Of a stretch of 64,000 nucleotides of DNA, positions 51,401-60,670 are shown one piece after another (position 1 is the first letter of the stretch; each line of letters begins with the position of its first letter). The stretch is from the NCBI GenBank assembly GCA_016714565.1, contig JADKDM010000027.1, positions 1 to 64,000 of the forward strand. Reading direction: 5' to 3'. The position numbers were made by a program, and so were the translations under genes. This DNA is from Candidatus Villigracilis propinquus. GTDB lineage: Bacteria; Chloroflexota; Anaerolineae; Anaerolineales; Villigracilaceae. The notes under the pieces are model-generated. The model was not told where the DNA came from, searched no databases, and saw nothing but the letters and a program-made list of their open reading frames with translations.

Positions 51401-54400
51401 CTGCGTCGGAAAAGCCGCGCGTCGAGGAAACCGTCAGACGGTCCTTTTCACGAAGCCAAAGGGTTGCCGTGTCATACGGGATAATGGAGCTTAGCTGATC
51501 GAGCAGAGTACCGACCAATTGGTCGCTGCGCAAGCTAGAGGTCAGGGATGCGGCGGCGTCGTTCAGGGCCTGCAACTGTCCGGCGCGTTCCGTTGTCGTC
51601 TGCACCAGCCGCAGGTTATCCAATGACAACGCGATCTGCTGGGCGAGCGAAAGTAAAAGGGCTTCATCCTCTGCGCGGAACGCCGAAGTGGTGTTGAAAT
51701 TATCCAGAACCAGCAGGCCAAGGTTTTGTTCGGATGAAACAATGGGAATGAGCATGCTGGAAACAGGCAAACGTCCGCCGGTAGCCTGGCGGTATAGAGC
51801 AAGGTTCTCAGGGTTCAAGTTGTAATCGCGAGCAAAATTGATCTCATCCACGCGGCGGGTGTGCTTGCTCATAAAGGCGGTGCCGGGCAACGCCTCGCCC
51901 ATGTGGTATTGAATTTCCATCATGCTCTTGTTATCTGCATAGCCCGAAGCGGCTCGGGGTGAAAGGATCTCGGTCTTCGGATTCCAGATGAGCACCGCAC
52001 CGGCATGCGCCTGCGAGAGGACTTTTCGGGAACTATCGAGCAGGGATTTGATGATCGCCTCAGGTTCCATAGCCGACAATTGGCGGCTGAAATCGAGCAG
52101 CAGATTCACCTCATCCAATCTTCTGCGGGTCTGGTTCAACAGGGAAATATTTTGCAGGATCAACGAAGTCTGCTGGGAGATCTGCAAATATACCTGAGTA
52201 TCCTCTTCTGTGAAGTCCGGCATGGGCTCGGGGCTGACTGCCAGCATGGCTGCCACTGGCTTATTCTCCACCAATACCGGCAGGCAGATCACACCTTTTG
52301 CGCGCAGCGAAGTCAACAGGGAGGCATCGCGCCATTCTTCATCTTCATCCAGATTAGCGATGAGGATGGGCTTGCCCATCTGCAAACTGGCGCGTAACGG
52401 ATTGCGCTGACCGAATAACGCTTCCACATTTGTGGAACGCGGGAAACTGCCAAGCACATGCAAAAGGCGGGGACCCTCGGGGGTATTCTCAGCCACAAGA
52501 GCAACCGACATGCCAAGCTGGGTGAGAGTCTCACGCCCAAGTGCAGACAGGGCCGAGGAAGTATCCAACTGGCGGCTGACCGACTCTGTAATGGCAAGAC
52601 CCGCGCGCACCCGCTGGGAACGCCGATCCAAATTATGTAGGGAGATGGTCTGTTCAAGATCCTTATGCAGCAACACGGGAAGATCGTTCTGTGTAATATC
52701 CAGCAATTTTTGCTGGCGCTGCAGGCCGGAGGATAAGGATTCGATTCGGGTGCGCAGTTCGCTTTGGCGCAGGGTATTGCTGATCAATAACGCGGCCTGG
52801 GACGAGAAAACTTCCACCGCTTCGATCGTCGCCTTGTCCGGGCGCAATCCATTAGACGGGTCGTCGAGGCTGATAAGACCCACGATCTGCCCCTCCGAAT
52901 TTTCGAGAGGGACGAGTAAAAGGTCATCGGCATGCCAGGCATTGCCGGATGCGCCCGCAGATGGTGAAACATCCAGCGTGACCAAGTGCAGGTCAGACGG
53001 GATGACTGGAGCTTGATCCACTGGAATAAAGTATGAGCGGCTGACCTTGAATTCCGGTCTTATAAGCTGCTGCACACTTGCCAGCGGCTGTTTGCGGGAG
53101 AACAATTCATTCAGCATTTCCTGCGGAATTCCAACAGCGGCCAGACGGCGCATCATTCCAGTTTCCTGTTCAACGACGCTCGTCAACACCACGCGGAAGG
53201 CTGTTGAATCCCGAATGCCGCGCGCAATGATCTGCAGAGCCTGGTCCAGCGGCTGGTCGTGCCCAAGGTTATAACTCACATCCGTAAGGCGCACGAGCGT
53301 ATCAGCGCGACGGCGCATCAATTCACTGCGCTGCTTCTCGGCCTGGTAACGCTGGGCATTGCTCAATGCAATACCAGCTTGTGCCGCCAGGGTTTGCACC
53401 AATTCAGCGGCCTCCGGAGTAAAGAAATCCACTGAATTTGAATGCAGGTTGATCAGCCCGATCGTTTTTGCCTGGTAGGTGATCGGCACAATGATCGCGG
53501 AACGCACTCCTTCATGAGGGGAAGGGAAGCTTTCCACGGAAATGTTATTAATGATGTACTGTTCACCGGTCTTCAAAACTTTTTGTTCCGCTTCAGTCAG
53601 ATCCCTTGCGCTTTCACAACCGGAAAAATGCTGAGGCGTGTGGAGAATCTGATCACTGTTCGTTTGTTCAAACAGGATGATCGTTGCGCAGGTGGCATGC
53701 ACGGTACGCACGCCTTCATCATGTATCACCCGCAGCAGGTGTTTCACATCCAGCGAGGCTCCCAATTCACGGCTTATGTGGGCAAGAGCAGAGAGTTGAT
53801 TGACCTGCCTGCGGAGAGAGTCGTCTGTTTGGGTGAGCAGACCAGCGGATTCCACTGCGGTGGCAAGCTGGCCCGCCGCTGTGGAGACGATCTGAAGATC
53901 GTAGGAGTTGAAGTAATCCACCTTCCTGCTTCCCAACATCAGTTCACCGACACTGCGGTCACGCACCACCAGTGGAACAACGATTGACGATTCCATCATG
54001 AGGGCGGTGGCAAGCGGGCGATAAACCGGCAGGATCCTTCGATCTGTACTCAAGCGCCCAGAGAGAAAGGCCTTCTGGCTTCCCGAAACTGTGTAGCGGT
54101 AGTCGGGATCATCCACAAATATCTGAATGAAGGAACTGTTGATTTCTTCCGAGACCCCAAAAGAGGATTCACGGTGCAGGCGTAATGCGCCATGCAGTTC
54201 ATCCATCAGAAAGATCGCGCCAGCGTCCACCAGGAAGAGGTTTGCAAGTTCTTGAACCGAATACTTAAGGATCTCATCCATCGTGGCGGAAGAGTTGGAA
54301 AGGCTGGCAATGCGGCGCAAGGCGTCGGCGCGTTGAGCGCGTCCGCGCGCCTGCTGTACCAGCAGTACATTTTCAATGATCGCCGCAGCTTGATTCGCCA

Positions 54401-55811
54401 CGATGTTCATCAAGCGGATTTCATCTGTAGTAAAAGCGGAAGTGCCCCGGGTGTGATGACCAACCTGAAAGTAGCCGAGCATCCGTCCCGAAGAAAGAAG
54501 CGGAACAAGCGCATTGTCGCGCAGGCTTGCCGCGGTCGCCATATCCGCTAGACCGAGCGCGCGCCAGTTCTCATCTCCCGTTGTATTCAGGGTAATGATG
54601 GGGGCTTGGCTGATGATGATCTTCTCGGCGGGGCTATCCACTGGAACTGCGGCACGATAGATTTGAACAACATGAGCAGGCAGGCCGCGGAAGGGAAGTT
54701 TCCCTTCGAGGGTGCGTTTCTCTTCATCGTAAAGCAAAAAGCCGATGATCTCGGCATTGAACAGAGGGGCAACACTTTCCACGAGCCTTGGAAAAATATC
54801 CTGCAGGTCACGCGCCGAACCAAGCGCCTGATTCAGGTTGGCAAGGCCCGCAAGCTCGGAGCCGCGTTTCTGTTCCTCTTCGTATAATCTCGCATTGCGG
54901 ATGGCAACCGCCGCCTGACCTGAGATGAGGGAAAGAAGGTCCAGGTCGTGCTGGCCGAATGCCCCGCCACTTGTTTGCCCCGCCTCCAACGTGCCGACCA
55001 ATTCGCCGCCTGCAATAAGGGGAATGCCCAAGTACGAGTGGGTCAAAAGCAATTCATCGCTTCTGACATACTCAGAAGGAGTCCGAGTATCTGTTATCAA
55101 GAGCGGGGTGCGGCGCGTGATCAGATGATCGGTGAGGCTGCCAAAGGGGGAAAGTGCCCCCGTTGATGCGCGGGCGGAAGCAGACTGTTGAAAACGATAC
55201 GGCACAAGCGCCTTGCGCTCTACGTCCCATAATTTCAACTCAAGTAATTCGGAGGGCATCAGACGGCCGACATTTTCAAGGATGGAGCGAATGGTCGATT
55301 CAAGATTCAGGCTGACAGCGATCCCCTGGCTGAAATCGGTGGCGACTTGCAATATCTCTCCCGTAACGCCGTTGCCCTGATCCATTGCCGGGAAAGAATC
55401 CCTGCCGCGCAGAGAGATCAACATCAATGGGTAAACGCCAGGCACCTGATAAGACGCAATTTCCACCAGCTTTCCGCCAATGGAAACCCGCTTATAGCCG
55501 GGAGCCATGCACAGGTCCAGAAAATCATCGGAAGGACGCACCCGCCGTGCAAGGCTCTCAAGATCATACGCTTCATTCTCGCGCAGTTCAAAATAGGAAC
55601 GCGCCAGAGCACTGATATGCTCCACCCGCCCGCCGGGTTGGAGAATGATGGTTGCTTCAGTTGATGATTTGGATGGTTCGGGGAATACGAAAGAATTTAC
55701 AACAGGTTGAGTGTTCGATTGGGAGCGCGGCAAAAAACGTAAAACCGCCCAAGCCAGTGCAACCACCACCAGCCCGGCTAGGAACAGGCTAACTCCCAAC
55801 CCGGAAAACAT
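48402..55811 (-). CDS. Giant sensor histidine kinase with eleven GAF domains, 2469 aa
   Basis: An N-terminal membrane helix (residues about 7-27, LFLAGLVVVALAWAVL) anchors the protein. A PAS-like stretch is followed by eleven successive GAF domains, counted from the repeated exit helix of type QAAVAIRNARLYEE, then a coiled coil (ASNLEIRVIERTAQLQ) before the last GAF. A PAS domain (ILEAVADGVLVTGSDNRITF), HisKA with H2249 (VATVSHELRTPMTAIKG) and HATPase (NLVNNAFNYTP, DNGVGI, GTGLGLPIV) complete it. GAF domains usually bind cyclic nucleotides, haem, tetrapyrroles or small ligands, or dimerise. GAGG precedes the ATG. It lies between REC-GGDEF (13 nt) and CheY-like (10 nt) genes. Confidence 0.93.
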   Translation of the reverse strand: MFSGLGVSLFLAGLVVVALAWAVLRFLPRSQSNTQPVVNSFVFPEPSKSSTEATIILQPGGRVEHISALARSYFELRENEAYDLESLARRVRPSDDFLDLCMAPGYKRVSIGGKLVEIASYQVPGVYPLMLISLRGRDSFPAMDQGNGVTGEILQVATDFSQGIAVSLNLESTIRSILENVGRLMPSELLELKLWDVERKALVPYRFQQSASARASTGALSPFGSLTDHLITRRTPLLITDTRTPSEYVRSDELLLTHSYLGIPLIAGGELVGTLEAGQTSGGAFGQHDLDLLSLISGQAAVAIRNARLYEEEQKRGSELAGLANLNQALGSARDLQDIFPRLVESVAPLFNAEIIGFLLYDEEKRTLEGKLPFRGLPAHVVQIYRAAVPVDSPAEKIIISQAPIITLNTTGDENWRALGLADMATAASLRDNALVPLLSSGRMLGYFQVGHHTRGTSAFTTDEIRLMNIVANQAAAIIENVLLVQQARGRAQRADALRRIASLSNSSATMDEILKYSVQELANLFLVDAGAIFLMDELHGALRLHRESSFGVSEEINSSFIQIFVDDPDYRYTVSGSQKAFLSGRLSTDRRILPVYRPLATALMMESSIVVPLVVRDRSVGELMLGSRKVDYFNSYDLQIVSTAAGQLATAVESAGLLTQTDDSLRRQVNQLSALAHISRELGASLDVKHLLRVIHDEGVRTVHATCATIILFEQTNSDQILHTPQHFSGCESARDLTEAEQKVLKTGEQYIINNISVESFPSPHEGVRSAIIVPITYQAKTIGLINLHSNSVDFFTPEAAELVQTLAAQAGIALSNAQRYQAEKQRSELMRRRADTLVRLTDVSYNLGHDQPLDQALQIIARGIRDSTAFRVVLTSVVEQETGMMRRLAAVGIPQEMLNELFSRKQPLASVQQLIRPEFKVSRSYFIPVDQAPVIPSDLHLVTLDVSPSAGASGNAWHADDLLLVPLENSEGQIVGLISLDDPSNGLRPDKATIEAVEVFSSQAALLISNTLRQSELRTRIESLSSGLQRQQKLLDITQNDLPVLLHKDLEQTISLHNLDRRSQRVRAGLAITESVSRQLDTSSALSALGRETLTQLGMSVALVAENTPEGPRLLHVLGSFPRSTNVEALFGQRNPLRASLQMGKPILIANLDEDEEWRDASLLTSLRAKGVICLPVLVENKPVAAMLAVSPEPMPDFTEEDTQVYLQISQQTSLILQNISLLNQTRRRLDEVNLLLDFSRQLSAMEPEAIIKSLLDSSRKVLSQAHAGAVLIWNPKTEILSPRAASGYADNKSMMEIQYHMGEALPGTAFMSKHTRRVDEINFARDYNLNPENLALYRQATGGRLPVSSMLIPIVSSEQNLGLLVLDNFNTTSAFRAEDEALLLSLAQQIALSLDNLRLVQTTTERAGQLQALNDAAASLTSSLRSDQLVGTLLDQLSSIIPYDTATLWLREKDRLTVSSTRGFSDAEQRLGLSVSVSDSMLFKEMAQSGQPILVKDVREDSRFVPMEAPRLSWLGIPLISKSELVGVLAVEKWQANFYTLEQKQVGLTFASQSAVSLDNARLYEDSVSRATELDQRSQRLTTLNRFTSALTGSLDTEQILNLTTDELLKGLDVRRVSVVTFERGQAFWKITTPRVRFKLPKPLPDVPIFSRLRESLGVFNTDDVRNEPDLAELMEMLGENTTALLILPLTSGGVLTALIFAQMVGEARFGVNELEVARTITNQATIALENARLYQSSVRTAERFAVLNESSSLISASLDPEEIYISVHKAAERLVPMDSFVITLYDEAKNEIDPVYLYDLGKRYVGERVPFGKGMSSEVIRSARPILISNSEQVGKLNPLQAGEGGETESIVAVPMIVGNKARGMLSAQSYQSGVYTEEDMQILGTLANQAIVAIQNGRLFAETQNLASNLEIRVIERTAQLQREQQNTETLLRILTEVSSSLDLDRALNRTLSLLNDAIGAEQGTILLVHAEDNLLHYRAGYGYLSDRNAPGGRGFTLKIGEGLAGWVVQHREAVLVNDLHLDPRWVRSNVAGQDHRSAITVPMMVGEDVIGVLMVFQRVPDFFSAEMLNLVKAIAGQVAVAINNAHLYELIRDQAERLGVMLRKEQEDASRSQAILEAVADGVLVTGSDNRITFVNSSTEGILGLPDSRLLGNSLDRIGGLFGKAATAWAETIRRWSEDTSSYETGDSYAEQVELENERIALVHLAPVILQNDFLGTVSIIRDITHEVEVDRLKSEFVATVSHELRTPMTAIKGYVDILTMGAAGAMNENQMHFLEVVRNNIDRLNTLVSDLLDISRIEAGRITLNPQSVDLHSIAEDVVAEVLHRSQNEEKPMALSLEAPKDLPPVLGDSDRVRQILGNLVNNAFNYTPQNGTIRVNIHQENGEVQVDVQDNGVGIAPEDQERVFDRFFRGENPLVLATPGTGLGLPIVRQLVEMHNGRIWMTSTGVSGDGSTFSFTLPVRK

Positions 55812-55824
55812 GGGAATTCCTCAC

Positions 55825-56730
55825 TTATGCGGTGGAGGCAGCCGCCGCATCCTGTCTTCGAGCTTCAGCCGCAAGTTCGGTAATTTCACGGATGTCAGCG
55901 AATGAGTGCAAGCTCGGCGAAACCAAACCGGCCGAGAAGGTCATAAAGCCCACTTTCTCCACGCCGCCTTCCGCTTTCGGCGCCTGTATAAAACCCTGCT
56001 GGCGGTCAATAAAGTTGTAGTGACTCTGCACTTCTGCCGCAAAGCGATCTTTTAATTTCGTGCGGATGACCGGTGCAGCCTCGTTCGTAGTGATGATGAT
56101 AAAGTTATCGCCTCCAGCATGGCCGATGAAATCACTGGTGGTGCCCAGCTCATCCACCACTTCGCCGATCAGCATCGCGGCAAAGCGCATCACGTCATCG
56201 CCTGCCACAAAACCATACACATCCTTGAATGCCTCAAAATTATTGATGCGCACATCGAGCAGCGCCCATTCTGATTCGCGGATGATGCGGCGTAACTGCT
56301 CTTCGATCAAACGCCCTGCGGGTAAACCGGAGCGCGGGTCGGTGAGACTTTCACGTTCCGAGCGGCGGATGGCTCCCTGCACGCGTAGTTTCAATTCTTC
56401 AATATCAAAAGGCTTGGTAATGTAATCATCCGCGCCCAGTTCGAGCCCTTGCAGTTTGTCACTGCGTTCATCTTTCTGCGTGAGGAAGATGACCGGGATA
56501 TGGCTGGTGCGTGTGCTGGTACGCAACGTGCGGCAGACTTCATACCCATCAATGTCGGGCAGCATGATATCCAGCACGATCAAATGCGGCAGGACCTGCT
56601 TTGTTTTTTCCAAAGCATCCCTTCCGCGATTCGCCACATCCACATCATACTGAAGACCCGTAAAGTAGATCTTCAACATGTTGGCGATATCAATATCGTC
56701 TTCCACTACCAAAAGGCGAGCATTACTCAT
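55825..56730 (-). CDS. REC-GGDEF response regulator with degenerate active site
   Basis: ATG 56730 (MSNARLLVVEDD) is the start, with GGAGG 5 nt upstream and 8 nt overlap with the preceding gene. The 301-residue protein has REC (D54 in IVLDIMLPDIDG) and a diguanylate-cyclase-type domain: LTDPRSGLPAGRLIEEQL, VRINNFEAFKDVYGFVAGDDVM, and GHAGGDNFIIIT. GGDNF replaces GGDEF, losing the catalytic Glu/Asp, so cyclase activity is doubtful; it may bind GTP or act as a scaffold. It is co-transcribed with the multi-GAF kinase. Confidence 0.9.
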   Translation of the reverse strand: MSNARLLVVEDDIDIANMLKIYFTGLQYDVDVANRGRDALEKTKQVLPHLIVLDIMLPDIDGYEVCRTLRTSTRTSHIPVIFLTQKDERSDKLQGLELGADDYITKPFDIEELKLRVQGAIRRSERESLTDPRSGLPAGRLIEEQLRRIIRESEWALLDVRINNFEAFKDVYGFVAGDDVMRFAAMLIGEVVDELGTTSDFIGHAGGDNFIIITTNEAAPVIRTKLKDRFAAEVQSHYNFIDRQQGFIQAPKAEGGVEKVGFMTFSAGLVSPSLHSFADIREITELAAEARRQDAAAASTA

Positions 56731-57830
56731 GTGAGCCTCCGTAAGCGCGTCGTGTCCCTGTGCGGGCGTTATGTCGAACGGCTTCAATTTGTTCTTCGGT
56801 TACTTCGCGCTCGAACGAGCGAAAACCACTCATGCGAAACCCGTGTTTCTCGGAGATCGCCGTAATTTCCTGCACACGTTCCAGCGTAATATCCCTGCCG
56901 ACTGTGTAATCTTCAAAGCGGCCTTCCAACGCCAGGGCAATCGTCTCGGCCATGCAAGCGTATGCCTTTCCCTCGGGAAAACCAAAGTTAAAATGGAAAT
57001 CCACGGGGCCTGGCACATCCACCATACCGCCGTCAATCACTAATATATCATCTCTCACCGCCGCCACCATTGCAGAAACATCACGGGGGCGCGCCACATC
57101 GCAGACCACACTGCCCGGCTGCAGATATTCGGGGCGGATGACATCATGAATGGAACTGGTTACCGTTAAGATCAACTGAGCATCCTTTAGAACATCCATC
57201 TTCGTGCTGATGACAAGCTCGCTTCGCGCTTTAATCTGGAGCTTGTCTCGAAGGGCTTCGAGTTTTTTCTCATCCCGGGCCACGAGCAATGTCCGGGCAG
57301 CCTCTCCAGCCAACAGCGCGGAGCAGACGCGTCCGATCGCTCCCGTGGCGCCCACAATGGCCACCGTCGCATCTTCCATCTTGATATCCATCACCTTGGC
57401 CGCATCGCGTATGGCTTGGACAGCCATCGCCACTGTGAAAGAGTCGCCTGTGGTGACGGGAATTTCCAGCGCGTTTGCGATCGTCACACCGGCATCACCA
57501 ACCACCGAAGTGAAAGCGCCAAGGCCAAGAATATCAGCGCCAAGTTTCTCAGCCATGCGGCCCGTCTGAATAATTTTACGATAGACCGTACGCTCAGGCA
57601 ACTGCATCATGCGCCTTGGAGTATACGGACATGCAAGGAACCAGCCTTTAATGGTCTTGCCCGTGGATTGGGAGGTGATCCCTTCGATCTCCGAAATATA
57701 GACCGGGGGGAAGAAGGTGGAGAAAAAAGTCGATCTGTTTTTCTGAAAGCACCTTGCCTAAAAACGGGAACTTGCGGCTGACATCGCGTTTGGGATCGAT
57801 GGGGTGAATGATGAAGGCGAAGCTATCCAT
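56723..57830 (-). pseudogene. Acyl-ACP reductase-like dehydrogenase, one frameshift
   Basis: The gene starts at ATG 57830 (MDSFAFIIHPIDPKRDVSRKF) and reads to KQIDFF. A T6 run on the coding strand (about 57731-57736) with one T too many throws it out of frame. Removing one T continues as STFFPPVYISEI, GWFLACPYTPRRMM and the long second frame. That part has GADILGLGAFTSVVGDAGVTIA and a Rossmann motif ATVAIVGATGAIGRVCSALL, as in long-chain acyl-[ACP] reductases (cyanobacterial AAR) and shikimate-dehydrogenase relatives. The enzyme family makes fatty aldehydes from acyl-ACP. A single homopolymer break in a conserved gene is more likely an assembly error than decay. Corrected length is about 368 residues. 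Confidence 0.78.
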
Positions 57831-57877
57831 GTTTTTCTATGTCCGGCAACCATGTTTTGACTGTGCTTGATAACTAC

Positions 57878-59155
57878 CTACCACGACTCCACCTCGGCTT
57901 TCAAATTCCTGTGATACGGAGTCTGGTGCAAATGCGCAAGTTTTAATCCGTGATGGTCGCTTTGGTCAAAGGTGATATCGCGGTCGATCACACGCCGTTC
58001 TGCAGAAGCCGCCAGCACCACGTCCGATTCGATGGTGCGTGCGGGGTAGATGATCATACCTGCCCCGATGCGGCAGTTATGCCCCACGCAGCCGCCCATC
58101 ACCGGGCGGTTGGAAATGCTGAGTTTTCCATTTCCATCCCGCGCGCGGATGGGCGCAGGGATGAGGTTGTAATCCGTCCATGTGGAACCAGCGCCGATAA
58201 AGGTGTTACGTCCGATCACACACATTTGCAGGCAGGTGTTTTGTGCCAACATACTGTTTTCCATCATGGTGGTCATGAACAGGGAGGCGCGGAAAGGCAG
58301 GAAGGCTCCATCCCCTACCACCGAGAGCATCACCTGCGCCCCCTGCCCAACGTTGACGTTGTTTCCAATAATACTGTTGTCGATCACGGCGCCCGCATTA
58401 ATGGTGACATTATCTCCAATGGTCGCCGGTCCTTTAATGACGGCGCTTGGGTCGATCACACAGTTCTTGCCAACCTTGACAACTTCAGAGCACTCCAACA
58501 CCTGACGCCCTTCATAAATGGCTTTGCTGAAGATCTTAAGTTTGAAGGAAAGTTCGTCGTTCGCTTTTTTTTCATAACGTGCGCCTGTAGCAAACTGACC
58601 GAAAACCATATCGGCAATAAAGACATGCAGCCATGAATCTATGGCGATCATGGCGCGCAAAGGCACTTGAAAAACCAGGTCGCCGCTCTGGTCGGCCATA
58701 TAGGTCGGCACATGATAGTAGCCGATCTCTTTGGCCTGCATATCGATCACCAGTGGTTCCACACCGGCCATTGGGCCGTTCGGGTAATACCACAAGTCCG
58801 CAAGGTACAAACTCCCCGCTGGAGTATAGGATGTGGATAGCGGCAGGGCATGCTCGCGGAAAGCCGGGTCATCCGCCCGAAACGCAGCGCGGACCGGGCG
58901 ATTCCGCTTGACCGCCTGCGTCATAAATTCCTGGATATAAGCTTGGTCAAAAAAGAGGTTGTCACGATAAACAATTGTCGGTTCGTGGACAGGCTGCATG
59001 CGCTCCCCCTGCTTTAACTCCATCTCACGGGTTACCCAAGGCGCAAGCACGTTGCGCTGATGCAGCCAGAGAGGCGTATTTTGGATCCGCAGTTCACGCG
59101 CAGATTCACAAAACGGCATGATCTGATTGGACGCGTGAAGAATGATCTTAAGCAT
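57878..59155 (-). CDS. Left-handed beta-helix (hexapeptide) protein
   Basis: A 425-residue protein. The N-terminal ~200 residues recall nucleotidyltransferase-acetyltransferase fusions without a visible nucleotide-binding loop. Residues about 228-390 are hexapeptide repeats: VVKVGKNCVIDPSAVIKGPATIGDNVTINAGAVIDNSIIGNNVNVGQG, NTCLQMCVIGRNTFIGAGS, and GGCVGHNCRIGAGMIIYPARTIESDV. This fold usually carries acyl- or nucleotidyl-sugar transferases. TATAAT 8 nt before ATG 59155 suggests a nearly leaderless internal promoter. Neighbours (acyl-ACP-reductase-like enzyme, hydrolases) hint at lipid or envelope work; that is inference. Confidence 0.78.
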   Translation of the reverse strand: MLKIILHASNQIMPFCESARELRIQNTPLWLHQRNVLAPWVTREMELKQGERMQPVHEPTIVYRDNLFFDQAYIQEFMTQAVKRNRPVRAAFRADDPAFREHALPLSTSYTPAGSLYLADLWYYPNGPMAGVEPLVIDMQAKEIGYYHVPTYMADQSGDLVFQVPLRAMIAIDSWLHVFIADMVFGQFATGARYEKKANDELSFKLKIFSKAIYEGRQVLECSEVVKVGKNCVIDPSAVIKGPATIGDNVTINAGAVIDNSIIGNNVNVGQGAQVMLSVVGDGAFLPFRASLFMTTMMENSMLAQNTCLQMCVIGRNTFIGAGSTWTDYNLIPAPIRARDGNGKLSISNRPVMGGCVGHNCRIGAGMIIYPARTIESDVVLAASAERRVIDRDITFDQSDHHGLKLAHLHQTPYHRNLKAEVESW

Positions 59156-59233
59156 AATCAGGGATTATAAATCAAAGTATGGGTAAAAACACGCCAAACA
59201 GGCAAAACAAAACTGTTATTAAGAGCTTCACCG

Positions 59234-59857
59234 CTACGAGAGTGGGACTGTATCTATTGTGATCGTACAGGTCTGGTCTCCGTGGGCGATGCAGGCGGTC
59301 TCTTCCACGTTAAATACCTTGCCGCCGCTCAACCAGTACAGGGCTTCCTGTAACAACCCCACCGCCAGATGACAAACAGGCTCTCCAGCTTTCCGCTCCC
59401 AGCACAAAGGACATTGTTCAATATGCCAGAGGATCTTATTTTCCTCCTCCTCCACCCGCACCTTTTGATCGGTATACTTATTGAAGAGGTCGGAAAAAAC
59501 CTTTGCACCGGTATGCAGTTTTGTGGAAAGTGGAAGTAATCGAAAGGCCATCTCTGTCAAACCCAGCATGGAGCCGTATTCCTTGATGCCATACTTGAAG
59601 GTTGCCCGTCCTGCGCGCAATGCCAACCCGCGCCCGCCGCGCGGGCCGAATTTCTGTTCCAATGCTGTTTGCAGCAGGCTGACCGTTTCAAAGGGAAAAG
59701 TTTTATCCGCACGTGCCGTGGGACGTTCCTGAATCAGAGAATCAAGTGAGACAAGTTGAAGGATTGAATCCAGCCCGCTTTTGCCGATCACTTCCTCCAT
59801 ACCCAGGAAAATAATTCTCCCCATTTTCTGGGGATAATAGAGGGGTTCTTTGCTCAT
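59234..59857 (-). CDS. V4R-domain protein
   Basis: A 207-residue protein; its ATG overlaps the hydrolase stop by 4 nt. The C-terminal half carries the 4-vinyl-reductase (V4R) pattern: WHIEQCPLCWERKAGEPVCHLAVGLLQEALYWLSGGKVFNVEETACIAHGDQTCTI, with conserved Cys/His residues that may bind metal or a small ligand. V4R domains serve as ligand-binding sensors and occur in tetrapyrrole and regulatory proteins. The N-terminal half (YYPQKMGRIIFLGMEEVIG) looks like a helical pocket domain. Ligand unknown. Confidence 0.83.
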   Translation of the reverse strand: MSKEPLYYPQKMGRIIFLGMEEVIGKSGLDSILQLVSLDSLIQERPTARADKTFPFETVSLLQTALEQKFGPRGGRGLALRAGRATFKYGIKEYGSMLGLTEMAFRLLPLSTKLHTGAKVFSDLFNKYTDQKVRVEEEENKILWHIEQCPLCWERKAGEPVCHLAVGLLQEALYWLSGGKVFNVEETACIAHGDQTCTITIDTVPLS

Positions 59858-60651
59858 GAAGTTGGGATATCTTGGTCGAGGAATGCTTTCAATGTCTGGC
59901 TAAAAATGGTTGGCTCTTCCAACATGGGGAAGTGACCAGCCGTTGGAAAACGCTGAATGACGGCATGAGGTATTCCGGCGAGCATCGGCTGCCATTGCAT
60001 TGGATGGACGATGACATCCTTATCGCCGTAAAAGCCCATCGCCGGGACTTTGATCTGCGGGAGCATCGGCGTCAGGTCTGTGCGGCGAAGCGAAGCGATG
60101 GAGCGCAGGAAAGACTCAACGGTGGTACGGGAGAGATCGCGGTCCATCATCTCGGGGAAACGCGGGTCTCTGCAAATAAAGGGAGAATACATGCGCATCC
60201 CGGTACGGAACACACCCATCATATTAAACAACATGAACGCAATCGGGCGGTTGCCTGCGATCTTCAACAACGGTGCAAGCGAAGAACCCACCATCGGCGA
60301 ACCCACTACAACCACCTTGCTGACACGCTCCGGATATTTAATCGCCACCGAAAGGCTGACCGTACCGCCCATGCTGTGCCCTACCAGCGGCGCGTGGACG
60401 ATGCCCAACTGCTCCATAAATTGATCTACCAAACTGACGAAATCTGAAACCGCGTAGGTCTCGCGCTTTTTACCCGATTCGCCAAAGCCCCAAAAATCTA
60501 AGGCATAGGTGCGGTAAAACGCGCCGAGATAACCCATGGTCTCCTGCCACAACCCCCACGACCCAAGCCATCCGTGCAAAAGGATTACCGGGCGTCCCCG
60601 CCCGTATACTTCGTAATGAACAATGCCTTGATCCGTTGTAATTGATGACAC
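59854..60651 (-). CDS. Alpha/beta hydrolase, Ser nucleophile
   Basis: A 265-residue esterase/lipase-like fold: oxyanion segment PVILLHGWLGSWGLW, elbow LVGHSMGGTVSLSVA with Ser, acid residue near VPAMGFYGDKDVIVHP, and His in AGHFPMLEEP. It is a paralogue of the Asp-type hydrolase at 47222. It begins 19 nt after the GTPase stop and its last 4 nt overlap the V4R gene, so it belongs to the same transcript. Substrate unknown; a fatty-acid or ester substrate would fit the neighbours. Confidence 0.88.
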   Translation of the reverse strand: MSSITTDQGIVHYEVYGRGRPVILLHGWLGSWGLWQETMGYLGAFYRTYALDFWGFGESGKKRETYAVSDFVSLVDQFMEQLGIVHAPLVGHSMGGTVSLSVAIKYPERVSKVVVVGSPMVGSSLAPLLKIAGNRPIAFMLFNMMGVFRTGMRMYSPFICRDPRFPEMMDRDLSRTTVESFLRSIASLRRTDLTPMLPQIKVPAMGFYGDKDVIVHPMQWQPMLAGIPHAVIQRFPTAGHFPMLEEPTIFSQTLKAFLDQDIPTS

Positions 60652-60670
60652 AGCAAAAGATGATCCGCCC

